Assembly: GCF_001570545.1 (NCBI RefSeq)
Contig: NZ_BBXD01000019.1
Location: 124,001-188,000, forward strand
Length of the DNA: 64,000 nt
Direction of reading: 5' to 3'
Source: Herbidospora mongoliensis
GTDB lineage: Bacteria; Actinomycetota; Actinomycetes; Streptosporangiales; Streptosporangiaceae
This document shows, in pieces, positions 27,236 to 36,544 of the stretch (position 1 is its first letter; each line of letters begins with the position of its first letter). A program made the position numbers and the translations under genes. The notes below the pieces were generated by a model. That model was given only the letters and a program-made list of their open reading frames with translations. It was not told where the DNA came from and did not search any database.

Positions 27236-28288
27236 ATGAACTCAGATCAGTCCGTGCCCCCACCTCTTGCGACCGAGCACCGTGCCCCTGACCGCAACCT
27301 GGCCCTTGAGCTGGTCCGGGTGACGGAGGCGGCGGCGATGGCCAGCGCCCGCTGGGTCGGCCGGGGCGACAAGAACGGCGCCGACGGGGCCGCCGTCAGC
27401 GCCATGCGCCAGTTGATCAACACGGTGTCGATGCGCGGCGTGGTGGTGATCGGTGAGGGCGAGAAGGACCAGGCCCCGATGCTCTTCAACGGCGAGGAGG
27501 TCGGCGACGGCAGCGGTCCGCAGTGCGACGTCGCGGTCGACCCGATCGACGGCACGCGCCTGTGCGCCCTGGGCATGAACAACGCCATCTCGGTGATCGC
27601 GGTGAGCCCCCGGGGTTCCATGTACGACTCCAGCGCCGTCTTCTACATGGAGAAGCTCGTCACGGGCGCCGAGGCGGCGGACGTCGTCGACATCGAGGCG
27701 CCGGTGGCCCACAACGTGGCCGCGGTGGCCAAGGCGAAGGGCGGCAAGGCCTCCGACGTGACCGTGGTCATCCTCGACCGGACCCGCCACGAGAAGATGG
27801 TGCAGGAGGTCCGGGAGACCGGCGCCCGGATCAAGTTCATCACCGACGGCGACGTCGCGGGCGCGATCATGGCGGCCCAGCCGGGCACCGGCGTCGACCT
27901 GATGCTGGGCATCGGCGGCACCCCCGAGGGCACCGTCGCGGCCTGCGCGATGAAGTGCCTGGGCGGCACCATCCAGGGCAAGCTGTGGCCCCAGGACGAC
28001 GCCGAGCGCCGCCGGGCCCTCGACGCCGGCCTCGACCTCGACCGGGTGCTCCACACCAACGACCTGGTGAGCTCCGACGACGTGTTCTTCGCCGCCACCG
28101 GCGTGACCGACGGCGAACTGATGAACGGTGTCCGCTACCAGGGCGGCCGGCACACCCGGGGCGGCGTGGCGCACACCCACTCCCTGGTCATGCGCGGCCG
28201 GTCGGGCACGATCCGGCGGATCGAGAGCGAACACCAGCTCTGGAAGCTGGGCGCCTACAGCGCCATCAACTTCGACACCGCTCTCTAA
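27236..28288 (+). CDS. glpX: Class II fructose-1,6-bisphosphatase
   Basis: The 350-residue enzyme has the GlpX motifs '[23 protein letters not shown]', '[12 protein letters not shown]' (metal and phosphate site) and '[19 protein letters not shown]' in order. It hydrolyses fructose-1,6-bisphosphate in gluconeogenesis. Actinomycetes commonly rely on this class as their main FBPase. The PEPCK in this window (55855) is the entry enzyme of the same pathway. The ATG lacks a ribosome site and has TAAGGC 7–8 bases upstream, so a leaderless transcript is possible. The stop overlaps the convergent DUF1707 gene by 4 bp. Confidence 0.96.
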   Translation: MNSDQSVPPPLATEHRAPDRNLALELVRVTEAAAMASARWVGRGDKNGADGAAVSAMRQLINTVSMRGVVVIGEGEKDQAPMLFNGEEVGDGSGPQCDVAVDPIDGTRLCALGMNNAISVIAVSPRGSMYDSSAVFYMEKLVTGAEAADVVDIEAPVAHNVAAVAKAKGGKASDVTVVILDRTRHEKMVQEVRETGARIKFITDGDVAGAIMAAQPGTGVDLMLGIGGTPEGTVAACAMKCLGGTIQGKLWPQDDAERRRALDAGLDLDRVLHTNDLVSSDDVFFAATGVTDGELMNGVRYQGGRHTRGGVAHTHSLVMRGRSGTIRRIESEHQLWKLGAYSAINFDTAL

Positions 28289-28908
28289 CGCCGCCAGCCC
28301 TTCTTGGGCGGCTTGGGGGACTTGGCGATCACGCGCCCGCCCCAGACGTATCCGGCCAGTTCGATGACCGGGCAGTCGGGGTCGGCGGGTGGTCGCGTGT
28401 GGTCCTTGAACTGGGTGACCCGGGCGCCGGGGGCGACGACGACGCGTACACCCTCGGGAACGGTCATGTTGACCGTCCCGGCCACCACGGCGAGCTGCAC
28501 CACGATCCGGCGCGACTGCAGCAGCGCGTCGCGCAGATCGAGATCGACCTTGCCCCCGATCGAGCTGACCGGCACGGTCGACGGCACCACCCAGCGGCCG
28601 CCCCGCGACTCGTTCCGGAACACGGCCGCGACGGGCCTGCTGTGCAGGGCGATCGGCTGCTGGTCGGGCGGCAGCAGATCCCGGGTGAGCCCGATCAGGT
28701 CGCCGAGGGTCCGGGCTTTGTAGGCGGCGTCGATCCGCTCCTCGTGTTCGAGGCGGGACAGCCGCCCGTCGGCCATGGCGTCGGTGAGCACGGAGATGAC
28801 CCGCTCACGATCGGCGTCGGAGGCACGCAACTCCTCGGGCCGTGGACCGGAGGAACCCTCCCTGGGGGTGACCAGGGCGGCGATCCACTCACGGAAGTCG
28901 TTACTCAC
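28285..28908 (-). CDS. DUF1707 domain protein with C-terminal cell-wall-active-antibiotic-response-like domain
   Basis: The 207-residue product uses the GTG at 28908 (V-S-N-D-F). DUF1707 occupies about residues 26–80 ('[24 protein letters not shown]' and '[16 protein letters not shown]' in parts). A C-terminal beta-rich domain of the LiaF/DUF2154-like type follows ('[14 protein letters not shown]', '[17 protein letters not shown]' in part). No membrane helix is present. Proteins with this pairing are common in actinomycetes and are not well characterised. Confidence 0.85.
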   Translation of the reverse strand: MSNDFREWIAALVTPREGSSGPRPEELRASDADRERVISVLTDAMADGRLSRLEHEERIDAAYKARTLGDLIGLTRDLLPPDQQPIALHSRPVAAVFRNESRGGRWVVPSTVPVSSIGGKVDLDLRDALLQSRRIVVQLAVVAGTVNMTVPEGVRVVVAPGARVTQFKDHTRPPADPDCPVIELAGYVWGGRVIAKSPKPPKKGWRR

Positions 28909-29347
28909 CCTTCGAAGATTACGGGGTGAGCGCCGATTTCCCACCCGGGAGAGACCCGGATCCATGACTCCGGGTTCCCTCACCCCTTTTCCGTTCGAAG
29001 ACGGCGACTTCCCCCCTTCAAAAACGCAGCCGACAAGCCTTTTCCGTTACGGCTCCGCCTGGTCGGCACCGCCCATCGCCCCGGCCCGCGCCGTACCGGC
29101 GCCAACCGGCCGCGCCGGTCACCCGCCATAACGAGGTCCACGTTCGGCATTCCGACTTCTACCAGCCCCGCCTGTACAGAAATTTCAGTACATGCGCTTC
29201 CTCAAGCACCTCGGAAGTCTCACATTCCGCCGGCAGGGGCCCAGGGTCATCCCCGACTCCCCTCTCGGGGGTCTCGTGCGCAGGAAGGAGAACCGGTTCA
29301 GCTTTCCGGGCGATTCCGGCAAAGGTTATGAACGCGACGCTGAACCT
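28909..29347. other. Intergenic region with repeats and a palindrome
   Basis: The gap is 439 bp with no convincing gene. It holds a short direct repeat (CCTTTTCCGTT near 28984 and 29037), a potential hairpin CCGGCGC/GCGCCGG near 29095–29118, and the 20-bp palindrome at 29173–29192. A frame open from 29192 into the next gene lacks protein character before 29348. Confidence 0.6.
29173..29192. promoter_or_regulatory. 20-bp near-perfect palindrome
   Basis: TGTACAGAAATTTCAGTACA is symmetric except for one base pair and has a central GAAATTTC. It lies 155 bp upstream of the membrane-protein gene at 29348 in an otherwise GC-rich region, which suggests a protein-binding site. The binding protein is not identified. 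Confidence 0.5.
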
Positions 29348-29896
29348 ATGAATCCGCGCATCGCCTTCATCGGCGCGCCACTCCTCACCTTCGCCTACGG
29401 AGCCATCCGTCTCCTGAGCGAGCACGGCCCCGGTCTGGCTTGGACCACGGGCCATCTCGCCTTCCTGGTCGCCCTCGGCCTCTACGCCGTCGTACTGCTC
29501 CATCTCGACCGGCACACCCACACCGGCTTCACGGTCCTCGGTTTCCTCGGCCTGGCCGCGTTCGCCGCGCAGTTCCTCATCGACCTCGTGGTCGGGTTCA
29601 TGTCCGCCGACCGCACGGAGATGAGTGACCTGTTCGGCCAGGTCTACGACGTGCCGGGGCTGGAGGTGGTCGTGCAGATCGCGGGTCCGCCGCTCTTCTA
29701 CGTCGCCCTGTTCGCCATGCTGACCCACCTCGCGATCAAGCGCCTGGTTCCCTACTGGATCCCGGTGGCCGTGCTGGTGGCGAGCCTGCTCCCGGTAATC
29801 AATCTCGACCTGCTGCCGATCTCGGCGGCGATCATCCTGGTTGCCTTCTCGATGACCGTACGAGAGATTGTTGACCTGGAACCGGCCCGCCCCTAG
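29348..29896 (+). CDS. Membrane protein of unknown function
   Basis: The ATG at 29348 begins a 182-residue protein with five or six membrane helices: about residues 4–20, 30–48, 55–78, 105–125, 133–152 and 156–172. The longer upstream frame is basic and unstructured and is not used. Conserved-looking polar positions include 'HLDRHTHTGF' and 'MSADRTEMSDLFGQVYDVPG'. I do not recognise a family. The following MFS gene starts 102 bp later on the same strand. Confidence 0.65.
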   Translation: MNPRIAFIGAPLLTFAYGAIRLLSEHGPGLAWTTGHLAFLVALGLYAVVLLHLDRHTHTGFTVLGFLGLAAFAAQFLIDLVVGFMSADRTEMSDLFGQVYDVPGLEVVVQIAGPPLFYVALFAMLTHLAIKRLVPYWIPVAVLVASLLPVINLDLLPISAAIILVAFSMTVREIVDLEPARP

Positions 29897-29998
29897 CCTG
29901 AGCGAAAATCTGAGCCTGTTCATTGGGGCAGATTCCTGGCGCGAGCCACGGCCGGCCTCCGGCCGTCCGCGTCTCACGCTCATGTTCGGGGGGCTCTC

Positions 29999-31186
29999 GT
30001 GCCGCGTGACCGGCAGGCCCGGATCGCCACCTTCGCGGTGTTCTTCGTGCAGGGGCTGGCCTTCTCCACTCTGCTCACCCAGGTCGCGGCGCTGCAGCAC
30101 AAGCACGGCCTGACCGAGGGTGAACTGACCCTCCTGCTGCTGGTCGTCCCGGTCATCGCCGGCGTGGGCAGCGTGCTCGCGGGGCAGGTGGCGGCCCGGT
30201 GGGGCAGCCGGTTCATGATCCTCTATGTCCAGCCGGTCGCCTGCGTCGCGGTCGCGCTCACCGGGTGGGCGGCGAACGTGCCACTCCTGGTGGCGGCGCT
30301 GGTGCTGTTCGGGCTGGGCCTGGGCGGCGTCGACGCCGGGATGAACATGCAGGGCACCGCCGTCGAGCGGCGCTACGCCCGGCCGGTGATGACCGGCTTC
30401 CACGCGCTGTGGAGCCTGGCGGCCGTGATCGGCGCGGCCTGGGCCTCGAACGCGGCGGGGATCGGGCTCGACCTGGGCCCGGTGTTCACGATCGCGATGG
30501 TCCCGGCGGTCGTGATCTCGCTGGTCGCCAACCGGTGGCTGTGCGGCCCGGCCGAAGAACACGTCGAGTCTGTTTCGGAAGCGCCGACGGTCAAGATCCC
30601 GTGGGGGCCGATCCTGCCGCTCTGCCTCGCCATGGCGTTCCTCTACGTCGGCGACGCGTCGGTCTCCAACTTCGGGTCGGTCTACTTCGACCAGGCGCTC
30701 GGCGCCGAGGCGTGGCTGGCGCCGTGGGCGCTGGGGGCCTACCAGGCGGCGACCTTCATCGTCCGGATCGGCGGGGACGCCGCCGTCAGCCGGTTCGGGC
30801 CCGCCACGATCGTGCGGGTCGGCGGGGTGGTCGCGGCGCTCGGGTTCCTGCTGATCGTGGTCGCGCCGGGTGAGGCGACGGCGATCGCCGGGTTCGCGCT
30901 CACCGGTGTGGGACTCTCCGTCGTCGCGCCGCAGTCGTTCTCGGCGGCCGGGCGGCTCGACCCGGCCGGGACCGGCGTGGCCATCGCGCGGGTCAACATG
31001 TTCAACTACGTCGGCTTCATCGTGGGCGCCGCGCTGGTCGGCGGCATCGGCGACGCCGCCGGGTTCCAGGCCGCCTTCGTCGCGCCGCTCATCCTGGCCG
31101 CCGGGATCGTGGTGCTGGCCCGGGGCTTCGCATCTCCCGTACGGCTGCCGCGAGCCGATGACCCGGCCATCGGGCGAACCCCATGA
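29999..31186 (+). CDS. MFS transporter
   Basis: The 395-residue permease has 12 membrane helices. 'GQVAARWGSRF' between helices 2 and 3 is the MFS motif A region, and 'GVDAGMNMQGTAVERRYARPVMTGFHALWSL' (in parts) is typical of the fucose-permease/YbjJ-like branch. A GTG start follows GGGGGG. The substrate is unknown. The end overlaps the convergent MocR gene by 98 bp. Confidence 0.88.
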   Translation: MPRDRQARIATFAVFFVQGLAFSTLLTQVAALQHKHGLTEGELTLLLLVVPVIAGVGSVLAGQVAARWGSRFMILYVQPVACVAVALTGWAANVPLLVAALVLFGLGLGGVDAGMNMQGTAVERRYARPVMTGFHALWSLAAVIGAAWASNAAGIGLDLGPVFTIAMVPAVVISLVANRWLCGPAEEHVESVSEAPTVKIPWGPILPLCLAMAFLYVGDASVSNFGSVYFDQALGAEAWLAPWALGAYQAATFIVRIGGDAAVSRFGPATIVRVGGVVAALGFLLIVVAPGEATAIAGFALTGVGLSVVAPQSFSAAGRLDPAGTGVAIARVNMFNYVGFIVGAALVGGIGDAAGFQAAFVAPLILAAGIVVLARGFASPVRLPRADDPAIGRTP

Positions 31187-32435
31187 CCACAGCGGGACCG
31201 GCGACCGGCTCGGCAGCCAGACCGGCCGCGACGGCCTGAGCGGCGAAGTCGCGCGCGTCCCACTCGGGCGGCAGTTCGGCGAACAGGTGCAGCCCGGCCG
31301 AGATCCCGCGGACCCTCATCTCGGGGAACCGCTCGGCCAGCGCGCCCACCAGGGCGTCGCGGCGGGCCCGGTATTCGCGCCGCATCCGCCGCAGGTGCCG
31401 GTCGTAGGCGCCGGTGGCGATGAAATGGGCCAGCGTGTACTGGTCGAGCACCGGTGACCCCAGGTCGAACTCGCTCCGGACCTTGCGCAGCTCGGCGGCG
31501 AGCGCGGCGGGCGCGACCAGCCACCCCAGCCGCAGCCCCGGCGCGAGAGCCTTGCTGACGCTTCCGGCCAGCACCACCCGGGCGGGTGCGAGCCCCTGGA
31601 GGCAGCCGACGGGTTCACGGTCGAACCGGAACTCGGCGTCGTAGTCGTCTTCCAGGATGGTCGCCCCGGTCTTGGCCGCCCAGGAGATCAGCTCGGCCCG
31701 GCGGCGCGGCGACAGCACCACCCCGGTCGGATAGTGGTGCGCCGGAGTCAGCAGCACCGCCCGGGCCCCGCTGCGGGCCAGCTCGGCGACGTCGATCCCC
31801 TCGTCGTCGACCGGCACCCCGACCAGCTCGGCCCCCGCGCGCCGCAGCAGCGGCGTCTGCCGCTCGCTCGTCGGCAGCTCGGTGGCCAGCCGCAACGGCC
31901 CGAGCGCCTGGACGACCAGCGACAACCCCTGCGCGACCCCGGTCACCACCACGACGTTCTCGGGCTCGGCCCGCGCCGCCCTGACCCGCTTCAGATAGGC
32001 CGCCAGCTCGCCCCGCAGCTCCGGCACCCCGCCGGGATCGCCGTAGTCGAACGCGTCGTGCGGCAGCGTGGCGAGCACGTGCCGGTAGGCCGCGCTCCAC
32101 GCCTGCCGGGGGAAGGCCCCGAGGTCCGGCGAGGTCGGCCGCCCGCCGAAGTCACCGGAGGCGTCGGCGGGAGAGGCGGGTTCCTCGATCGTGACGGCCG
32201 CGACGGTCGTCCCGGCCCCTATCCGGGACTCGAGGAAGCCTTCGGCGACGAGTTGCTCGTACGCCTCCACGACCACCCCGCGCGAGACCGCCAGATCGCG
32301 GGCGAGATCACGGCTGGCCGGGAGCCGGGTGCCCGCGGGCAACCGGCCGGTGCGCACCGCCTCGCGGAGCTCACCGGCCACCTGGCGGGCCAGGCCGCCG
32401 GCCTGGCGGTCGAGGGAGAGATGCAGGTCGGCCAA
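31089..32435 (-). CDS. MocR/PdxR-type regulator: GntR HTH fused to PLP aminotransferase-like domain
   Basis: The 448-residue fusion has an N-terminal winged helix (about residues 12–75: 'LPASRDLARDLAVSRGVVVEAYEQL') and a fold-type I aminotransferase domain. That domain shows 'TPAHHYPTGVVLS', 'DDYDAEFRFD' and the PLP lysine in 'AGSVSKALAPGLRLGW'. Such proteins sense PLP or amino-compound aldimines and regulate adjacent genes. A TTG start is the only in-frame option after an upstream TAA and has GAGGA about 7 bases before it. It is divergent from a DMT exporter, its most likely target. Confidence 0.93.
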   Translation of the reverse strand: MADLHLSLDRQAGGLARQVAGELREAVRTGRLPAGTRLPASRDLARDLAVSRGVVVEAYEQLVAEGFLESRIGAGTTVAAVTIEEPASPADASGDFGGRPTSPDLGAFPRQAWSAAYRHVLATLPHDAFDYGDPGGVPELRGELAAYLKRVRAARAEPENVVVVTGVAQGLSLVVQALGPLRLATELPTSERQTPLLRRAGAELVGVPVDDEGIDVAELARSGARAVLLTPAHHYPTGVVLSPRRRAELISWAAKTGATILEDDYDAEFRFDREPVGCLQGLAPARVVLAGSVSKALAPGLRLGWLVAPAALAAELRKVRSEFDLGSPVLDQYTLAHFIATGAYDRHLRRMRREYRARRDALVGALAERFPEMRVRGISAGLHLFAELPPEWDARDFAAQAVAAGLAAEPVAGPAVVMGFARWPGHRLAAAVREMRSPGPAPRSRRPG

Positions 32436-32462
32436 CGATTGGTCCTCGTTTTACCGGAGAAA

Positions 32463-32502
32463 TTGGACTAATTATGTGAACCATTACATTCATAGCATCC
32501 AA
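32463..32502. promoter_or_regulatory. Candidate MocR operator between divergent genes
   Basis: This unusually AT-rich 40-bp stretch is bounded by TTGGA (32463–32467) and TCCAA (32498–32502), with further partial symmetry (ATTATG/CATAG). The TTGGACTAATT segment resembles sites bound by MocR-type regulators. It lies 28 bp from the regulator start and 5 bp from the exporter start. Confidence 0.5.
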
Positions 32503-32506
32503 CGTC

Positions 32507-33487
32507 ATGAGGAAAAGCACGACGGTGGCAGCGGCGGCGGGGGCGATGTTCCTCGTGGGCACTCTCGCCGCGGTGAGCGGCCTGATCAAGGACTATCCCC
32601 TCTACGGCGGGCAAACGGTGCGTTACACCGTCGCCGCACTGATCATGTTCGTGATCGTGAAGGCCCGCCCCCGACCGGAGGTCCACCTCACGGTAAAGGA
32701 TTACGGGCTGCTGGTCGCACTCGCGGCGACCGGCCTGGTGCTGTTCAACGTGTGCGTGATCGAGTCGACGAGGGGAGCCGGACCGGCGCTCGTGGGGACG
32801 TTCCTGGCCACGGTGCCCCTGGTCATGGCGGCGATGACCTCCCGCAGACCGAAGCCCCGCGTGATCGTGGCGGCGGCCGTCGTGGTGGCGGGCGCGCTGC
32901 TGGCGGTCGGGTTCGGCGGGGGCGGGGTCGACTCGCTGCTCTGGGCGGTGGGCGCGGTCGGGTGTGAGGTGTGCTTCTCGCTGCTGGCGCTGCCGCTGCT
33001 GCCGAAACTGGGCGCGGTCGGGGTGACGGCCTGGTCGGCGGCCCTGGCCGTACCGCTGCTGGCGGTGACGGGCCTGGTGATCGACGGCGGCGCGTTCCTG
33101 CGCATGCCGACGGTGCCCGAGGCCCTCGGGCTCGGCTATCTCGCCACGGTGGTGACGTGCGGGGCGTTCTTCCTCTGGTACAGCGCCCTGCCCCGGCTGG
33201 GGCCCGGCCGCGCCGGACTGTTCGCCGGCGTGATCCCGGTCGGTGCGATCGTGACCGGGACCGTCATCGGGCTGGGCCTGCCGTCGGGCGCCGAACTGGC
33301 CGGTGCCGCGATCGTGGTCTGCGGCATCGTCGTCGGGCTGCTACCCGACCGGCCAGTGCGGGTGCGGGTCCTTCATGTCCTTCCGGACGGTCTTGATGAG
33401 CATGAAGACCAGGGCGCTGACGATGACGACCACACCGATGCAGGCGATCGCGATAAAGGCCATGATTCCTCCCGCGTTCGTGTCTAA
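32507..33487 (+). CDS. DMT (EamA) family exporter
   Basis: The 326-residue frame contains ten membrane helices in two EamA repeats up to about residue 283 ('IVVCGIVVGLLPDRP'). The last 44 residues are charged and Asp/His-rich ('EDQGADDDDHTDAGDRDKGHD') and do not look like exporter sequence. That stretch runs antisense to the microprotein gene at 33341–33463. Either the tail is truly translated or it is simply frame left open by the opposite gene. The divergent MocR regulator suggests control by an amino-acid- or vitamin-like ligand. The ATG has no clear ribosome site and begins close to the operator. Confidence 0.85.
   Translation: MRKSTTVAAAAGAMFLVGTLAAVSGLIKDYPLYGGQTVRYTVAALIMFVIVKARPRPEVHLTVKDYGLLVALAATGLVLFNVCVIESTRGAGPALVGTFLATVPLVMAAMTSRRPKPRVIVAAAVVVAGALLAVGFGGGGVDSLLWAVGAVGCEVCFSLLALPLLPKLGAVGVTAWSAALAVPLLAVTGLVIDGGAFLRMPTVPEALGLGYLATVVTCGAFFLWYSALPRLGPGRAGLFAGVIPVGAIVTGTVIGLGLPSGAELAGAAIVVCGIVVGLLPDRPVRVRVLHVLPDGLDEHEDQGADDDDHTDAGDRDKGHDSSRVRV
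33341..33463 (-). CDS. 40-residue single-helix membrane microprotein, antisense to the exporter tail
   Basis: The ATG at 33463 is preceded by an excellent ribosome site, GGGAGGAATC-ATG. The product begins MAFIAIACIGVVVIVSALVF, continues MLIKTVRKDMKDPHPHWPVG, and stops at TAG. This is one membrane helix (about residues 2–24) with a basic then His/Pro-rich cytoplasmic end. The frame lies entirely within the 3' end of the DMT gene on the other strand. A slightly AT-rich upstream region (33470–33520) with a tandem TAGACA(T/C) could hold its promoter. I know no family for it. The ribosome site and clean topology make it credible. Confidence 0.7.
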   Translation of the reverse strand: MAFIAIACIGVVVIVSALVFMLIKTVRKDMKDPHPHWPVG

Positions 33488-33589
33488 TGTCTAGTTTCTC
33501 ACTATTTACACCTTCGGGCGGGGGTCCCGGGCGGTTGCCGTAAAGTGCTGGAAGACTCACACCGGCGTGATCAACGGAGGCTCGACCCC

Positions 33590-35233
33590 ATGCCCGAGTT
33601 CAGCTACACCGACCTCCTTCCCCTGGGGGCCGATGAGACCGAATACCGGCTGATCACCTCCGAAGGGGTCCGGGTCCTCGAGGCGGCCGGGCGGCGGTTC
33701 CTCGAAGTCGAGCCCGAGGCGCTGCGGTTGCTGACCGAGACCGCGATCCACGACATCTCCCACTACCTGCGCGCCTCCCACCTGGCCCAGCTCCGGAAGA
33801 TCATCGACGATCCCGAGTCGAGCGGGAACGACCGGTTCGTGGCGCTCGACCTGCTGAAGAACGCCTCGATCTCGGCCGGTGGCGTGCTGCCGATGTGCCA
33901 GGACACCGGCACCGCGATCGTGATGGGCAAGCGCGGCCGCCACGTGCTGACCGACGGGCAGGACGCCGAGCACATCTCCAGGGGCGTCTACGACGCGTAC
34001 ACGAAACTGAACCTCCGCTACTCCCAGATGGCCCCCGTGACCATGTGGGAGGAGAAGAACACCGGCTCCAACCTGCCCGCCCAGATCGAGCTCTACGCCG
34101 AGGGCGACGACGCCTACAAGCTGCTGTTCATGGCCAAGGGCGGCGGGTCGGCCAACAAGTCGTTCCTCTACCAGGAGACCAAGGCGGTCCTCAACGAGAA
34201 GCGCATGCTGGCCTTCCTGGAAGAGAAGATCCGCTCTCTCGGTACGGCCGCCTGCCCGCCCTACCACCTCGCCGTCGTCGTGGGGGGCACCTCCGCCGAG
34301 TTCGCCCTGAAGACCGCCAAATACGCCAGCGCCCGCTACCTCGACGCCCTGCCGACCGAGGGCTCGGCCGAGGGCCACGGCTTCCGCGACCTGGAGATGG
34401 AGCAGAAGGTCTTCGAGCTCACCCAGAAGCTCGGCATCGGCGCCCAGTTCGGCGGCAAATACTTCTGCCACGACGTCCGCGTGATCCGGCTGCCGCGCCA
34501 CGGCGCCTCCTGCCCGGTCGCCATCGCCGTCTCCTGCTCGGCCGACCGCCAGGCGCTGGCGAAGATCACCGCCGAGGGCGTCTTCCTGGAGCAGCTCGAG
34601 ACCGACCCGGCCCGTTTCCTGCCCGAGACCACCGAGGAGCACCTCGGCGGCGACGTCGTCAGCATCGACCTCAGCCGCCCGATGCCCGAGGTCCTGGCCG
34701 AGCTCGCCAAATATCCGGTGAAGACCCGCCTGTCGCTGACCGGCCCGCTCGTCGTGGCCCGCGACATCGCTCACGCCAAGATCGGCGAGCTCCTCGACGC
34801 CGGCGGCGAGATGCCCCAATACCTGAAAGACCACGCCGTCTACTACGCCGGGCCCGCGAAGACCCCCGAGGGCTACGCCTCGGGCTCCTTCGGCCCGACG
34901 ACCGCGGGCCGCATGGACTCCTACGTCGAGCGCTTCCAGGCGGCCGGAGGCTCGATGGTGATGCTGGCCAAGGGCAACAGGTCCAAGCAGGTCACCGACG
35001 CCTGCAAGACGTACGGCGGGTTCTACCTCGGCTCCATCGGCGGCCCGGCCGCGCGGCTGGCGCAAGACTGCATCAAGAAGGTCGAAGTCCTGGAATATCC
35101 GGAACTCGGCATGGAAGCCGTCTGGAAGATCGACGTGGTCGATTTCCCGGCCTTCATCGTGGTGGACGACAAGGGCAATGACTTCTTCACCGACACAACC
35201 GGGCCGATTCTGTCCATCGGACGCAGAACCTGA
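33590..35233 (+). CDS. Fumarate hydratase class I ([4Fe-4S])
   Basis: The ATG at 33590 follows GGAGG; upstream sequence is not protein-like. The 547-residue two-domain enzyme is similar in length to E. coli FumA. Cysteines likely to hold the cluster lie at about residues 103 ('MCQDTGTA'), 222 ('AACPPYH') and 307 ('GASCPVAIA'). The C-terminal beta domain contains '[16 protein letters not shown]' and '[24 protein letters not shown]' (in parts). It hydrates fumarate to malate and is oxygen- and iron-sensitive. A class II fumarase lies 4.5 kb downstream. Confidence 0.95.
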   Translation: MPEFSYTDLLPLGADETEYRLITSEGVRVLEAAGRRFLEVEPEALRLLTETAIHDISHYLRASHLAQLRKIIDDPESSGNDRFVALDLLKNASISAGGVLPMCQDTGTAIVMGKRGRHVLTDGQDAEHISRGVYDAYTKLNLRYSQMAPVTMWEEKNTGSNLPAQIELYAEGDDAYKLLFMAKGGGSANKSFLYQETKAVLNEKRMLAFLEEKIRSLGTAACPPYHLAVVVGGTSAEFALKTAKYASARYLDALPTEGSAEGHGFRDLEMEQKVFELTQKLGIGAQFGGKYFCHDVRVIRLPRHGASCPVAIAVSCSADRQALAKITAEGVFLEQLETDPARFLPETTEEHLGGDVVSIDLSRPMPEVLAELAKYPVKTRLSLTGPLVVARDIAHAKIGELLDAGGEMPQYLKDHAVYYAGPAKTPEGYASGSFGPTTAGRMDSYVERFQAAGGSMVMLAKGNRSKQVTDACKTYGGFYLGSIGGPAARLAQDCIKKVEVLEYPELGMEAVWKIDVVDFPAFIVVDDKGNDFFTDTTGPILSIGRRT

Positions 35234-35313
35234 CGGAGTTTGACAAAAGTTCTCGACAACGAATCGGCCCGGTCTCTACAGGCACCAGGGCACAAATCGG
35301 TAAGCTGCCACCC

Positions 35314-36501
35314 ATGCGTGCGCCAGCCGGATACCAGTTAGCCGCGCGCTACCGGCTCGTCCAGCCGGTAGGCCGCGGCGGCATGGGCACGGTGTGGCGT
35401 GCGCGCGATGAACTCCTCGACCGCGATGTGGCGGTGAAGGAGGTGCGGCTGCCGCTCGTCCTCGACGAGGAACTGCGCGCCGAACTCTGCGCCCGCACCG
35501 AACGCGAAGGCCGGGCCACCGCGATGGTCGCCCACCCCTCGGTGATCACGGTGTATGACGTCGTGACCGAAGACGACCGGCCGTGGATCGTCATGGAGCT
35601 CCTCAAGGCGCAGTCGCTCGAGGAACTGGTCAAGACCCACGGCCCGCAGCACCCCGTGCGGGTCGCCGAGATCGGCCGCCAGGTGCTCGGCGCGCTGCGC
35701 GCCGTCCACGCGAAGGGCATCCTCCACCGCGACGTGAAGCCCAGCAACGTGCTCGTCACCGACGACCGGGCGGTCCTCACCGACTTCGGTCTGGCCGCAC
35801 TCGAAGGTGACGTTTCTATTACCCAGGCCGGCATCGTGCTCGGGTCGGCCGGTTACATCGCGCCCGAGCGCGTCCTGGGCGACAAGGCCTCCCCCGCCGC
35901 CGATCTGTGGTCGCTCGGGGCGACTCTCTACACCGCCGTCGAGGGCCGGGGCCTCCATGGCCGCCGTACGGCCGCCGCCGCGCTGGCCGCGCTGACCAGC
36001 GGCGCCCCCATACCGATGGACAACGCCGGCCCGCTGGCCCCGGTGCTCCGCGGCCTGCTGCAGATCGACCCCGCGGTGCGGCTCGACGGGGTCAGGGCGG
36101 CGTTGATGCTGGCCAGGATCGCCGCCGGTGGCACCGCCGAGGAGCCGATCGCGGCCCACCGGCCGCCAGTCCGGCACCCCGGCCCCGGACCTGGACCCGG
36201 CTACACCCCCGGCTACGCGCCTCCGCCCGTGCGGAAGCCGGCCCACCGGGGGCAGCACCGGGCGGAGAACCGCCCGGCCGTGCCCCGGCCGCAGGAGCAG
36301 CAGGTCCTCCCCCGCGAACCCCATCCGACCGGCGCTTACACGGCGGTGCCCATACCGGCACAAAGGCGACGGCCGGCCGAAGGCTCACACCGGAAGCCGG
36401 CCGGCTACGAGGTGCCCATCGGACCGCTGACCCGGGGCTTCTGGAACTTCGTTCGGATCGTCCTGCCGCGCCGGTTCTGGCCGAAGAAATTTCGCAAGTG
36501 A
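35314..36501 (+). CDS. Serine/threonine protein kinase (soluble, Pro/Arg-rich tail)
   Basis: The 395-residue Hanks-type kinase has a glycine loop 'GRGGMGTVWRA', Lys in 'DVAVKEV', catalytic 'ILHRDVKPSNV' and 'DFGLAALEGD', followed by 'GSAGYIAPERV'. The kinase domain covers about residues 8–265. The remaining 130 residues are Pro/Arg/Gly-rich and end in an aromatic, basic 'FWNFVRIVLPRRFWPKKFRK' that could attach to membranes, but no true membrane helix or PASTA domain is present. TAAGCT lies 7–8 bases before the ATG and no ribosome site is visible, so the mRNA may be leaderless. Confidence 0.95.
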   Translation: MRAPAGYQLAARYRLVQPVGRGGMGTVWRARDELLDRDVAVKEVRLPLVLDEELRAELCARTEREGRATAMVAHPSVITVYDVVTEDDRPWIVMELLKAQSLEELVKTHGPQHPVRVAEIGRQVLGALRAVHAKGILHRDVKPSNVLVTDDRAVLTDFGLAALEGDVSITQAGIVLGSAGYIAPERVLGDKASPAADLWSLGATLYTAVEGRGLHGRRTAAAALAALTSGAPIPMDNAGPLAPVLRGLLQIDPAVRLDGVRAALMLARIAAGGTAEEPIAAHRPPVRHPGPGPGPGYTPGYAPPPVRKPAHRGQHRAENRPAVPRPQEQQVLPREPHPTGAYTAVPIPAQRRRPAEGSHRKPAGYEVPIGPLTRGFWNFVRIVLPRRFWPKKFRK

Positions 36502-36544
36502 ACCTAAAGCGTTCCTCAAGGCCTAGGACGCTATCTTTCTAGTC

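Noticed and set aside
29192-29347. N-terminal extension of the membrane protein from an ATG at 29192
   Set aside because: The 52 extra residues are basic and unstructured, there is no ribosome site, and the ATG falls on the palindrome; the ATG at 29348 starts directly before the first membrane helix.
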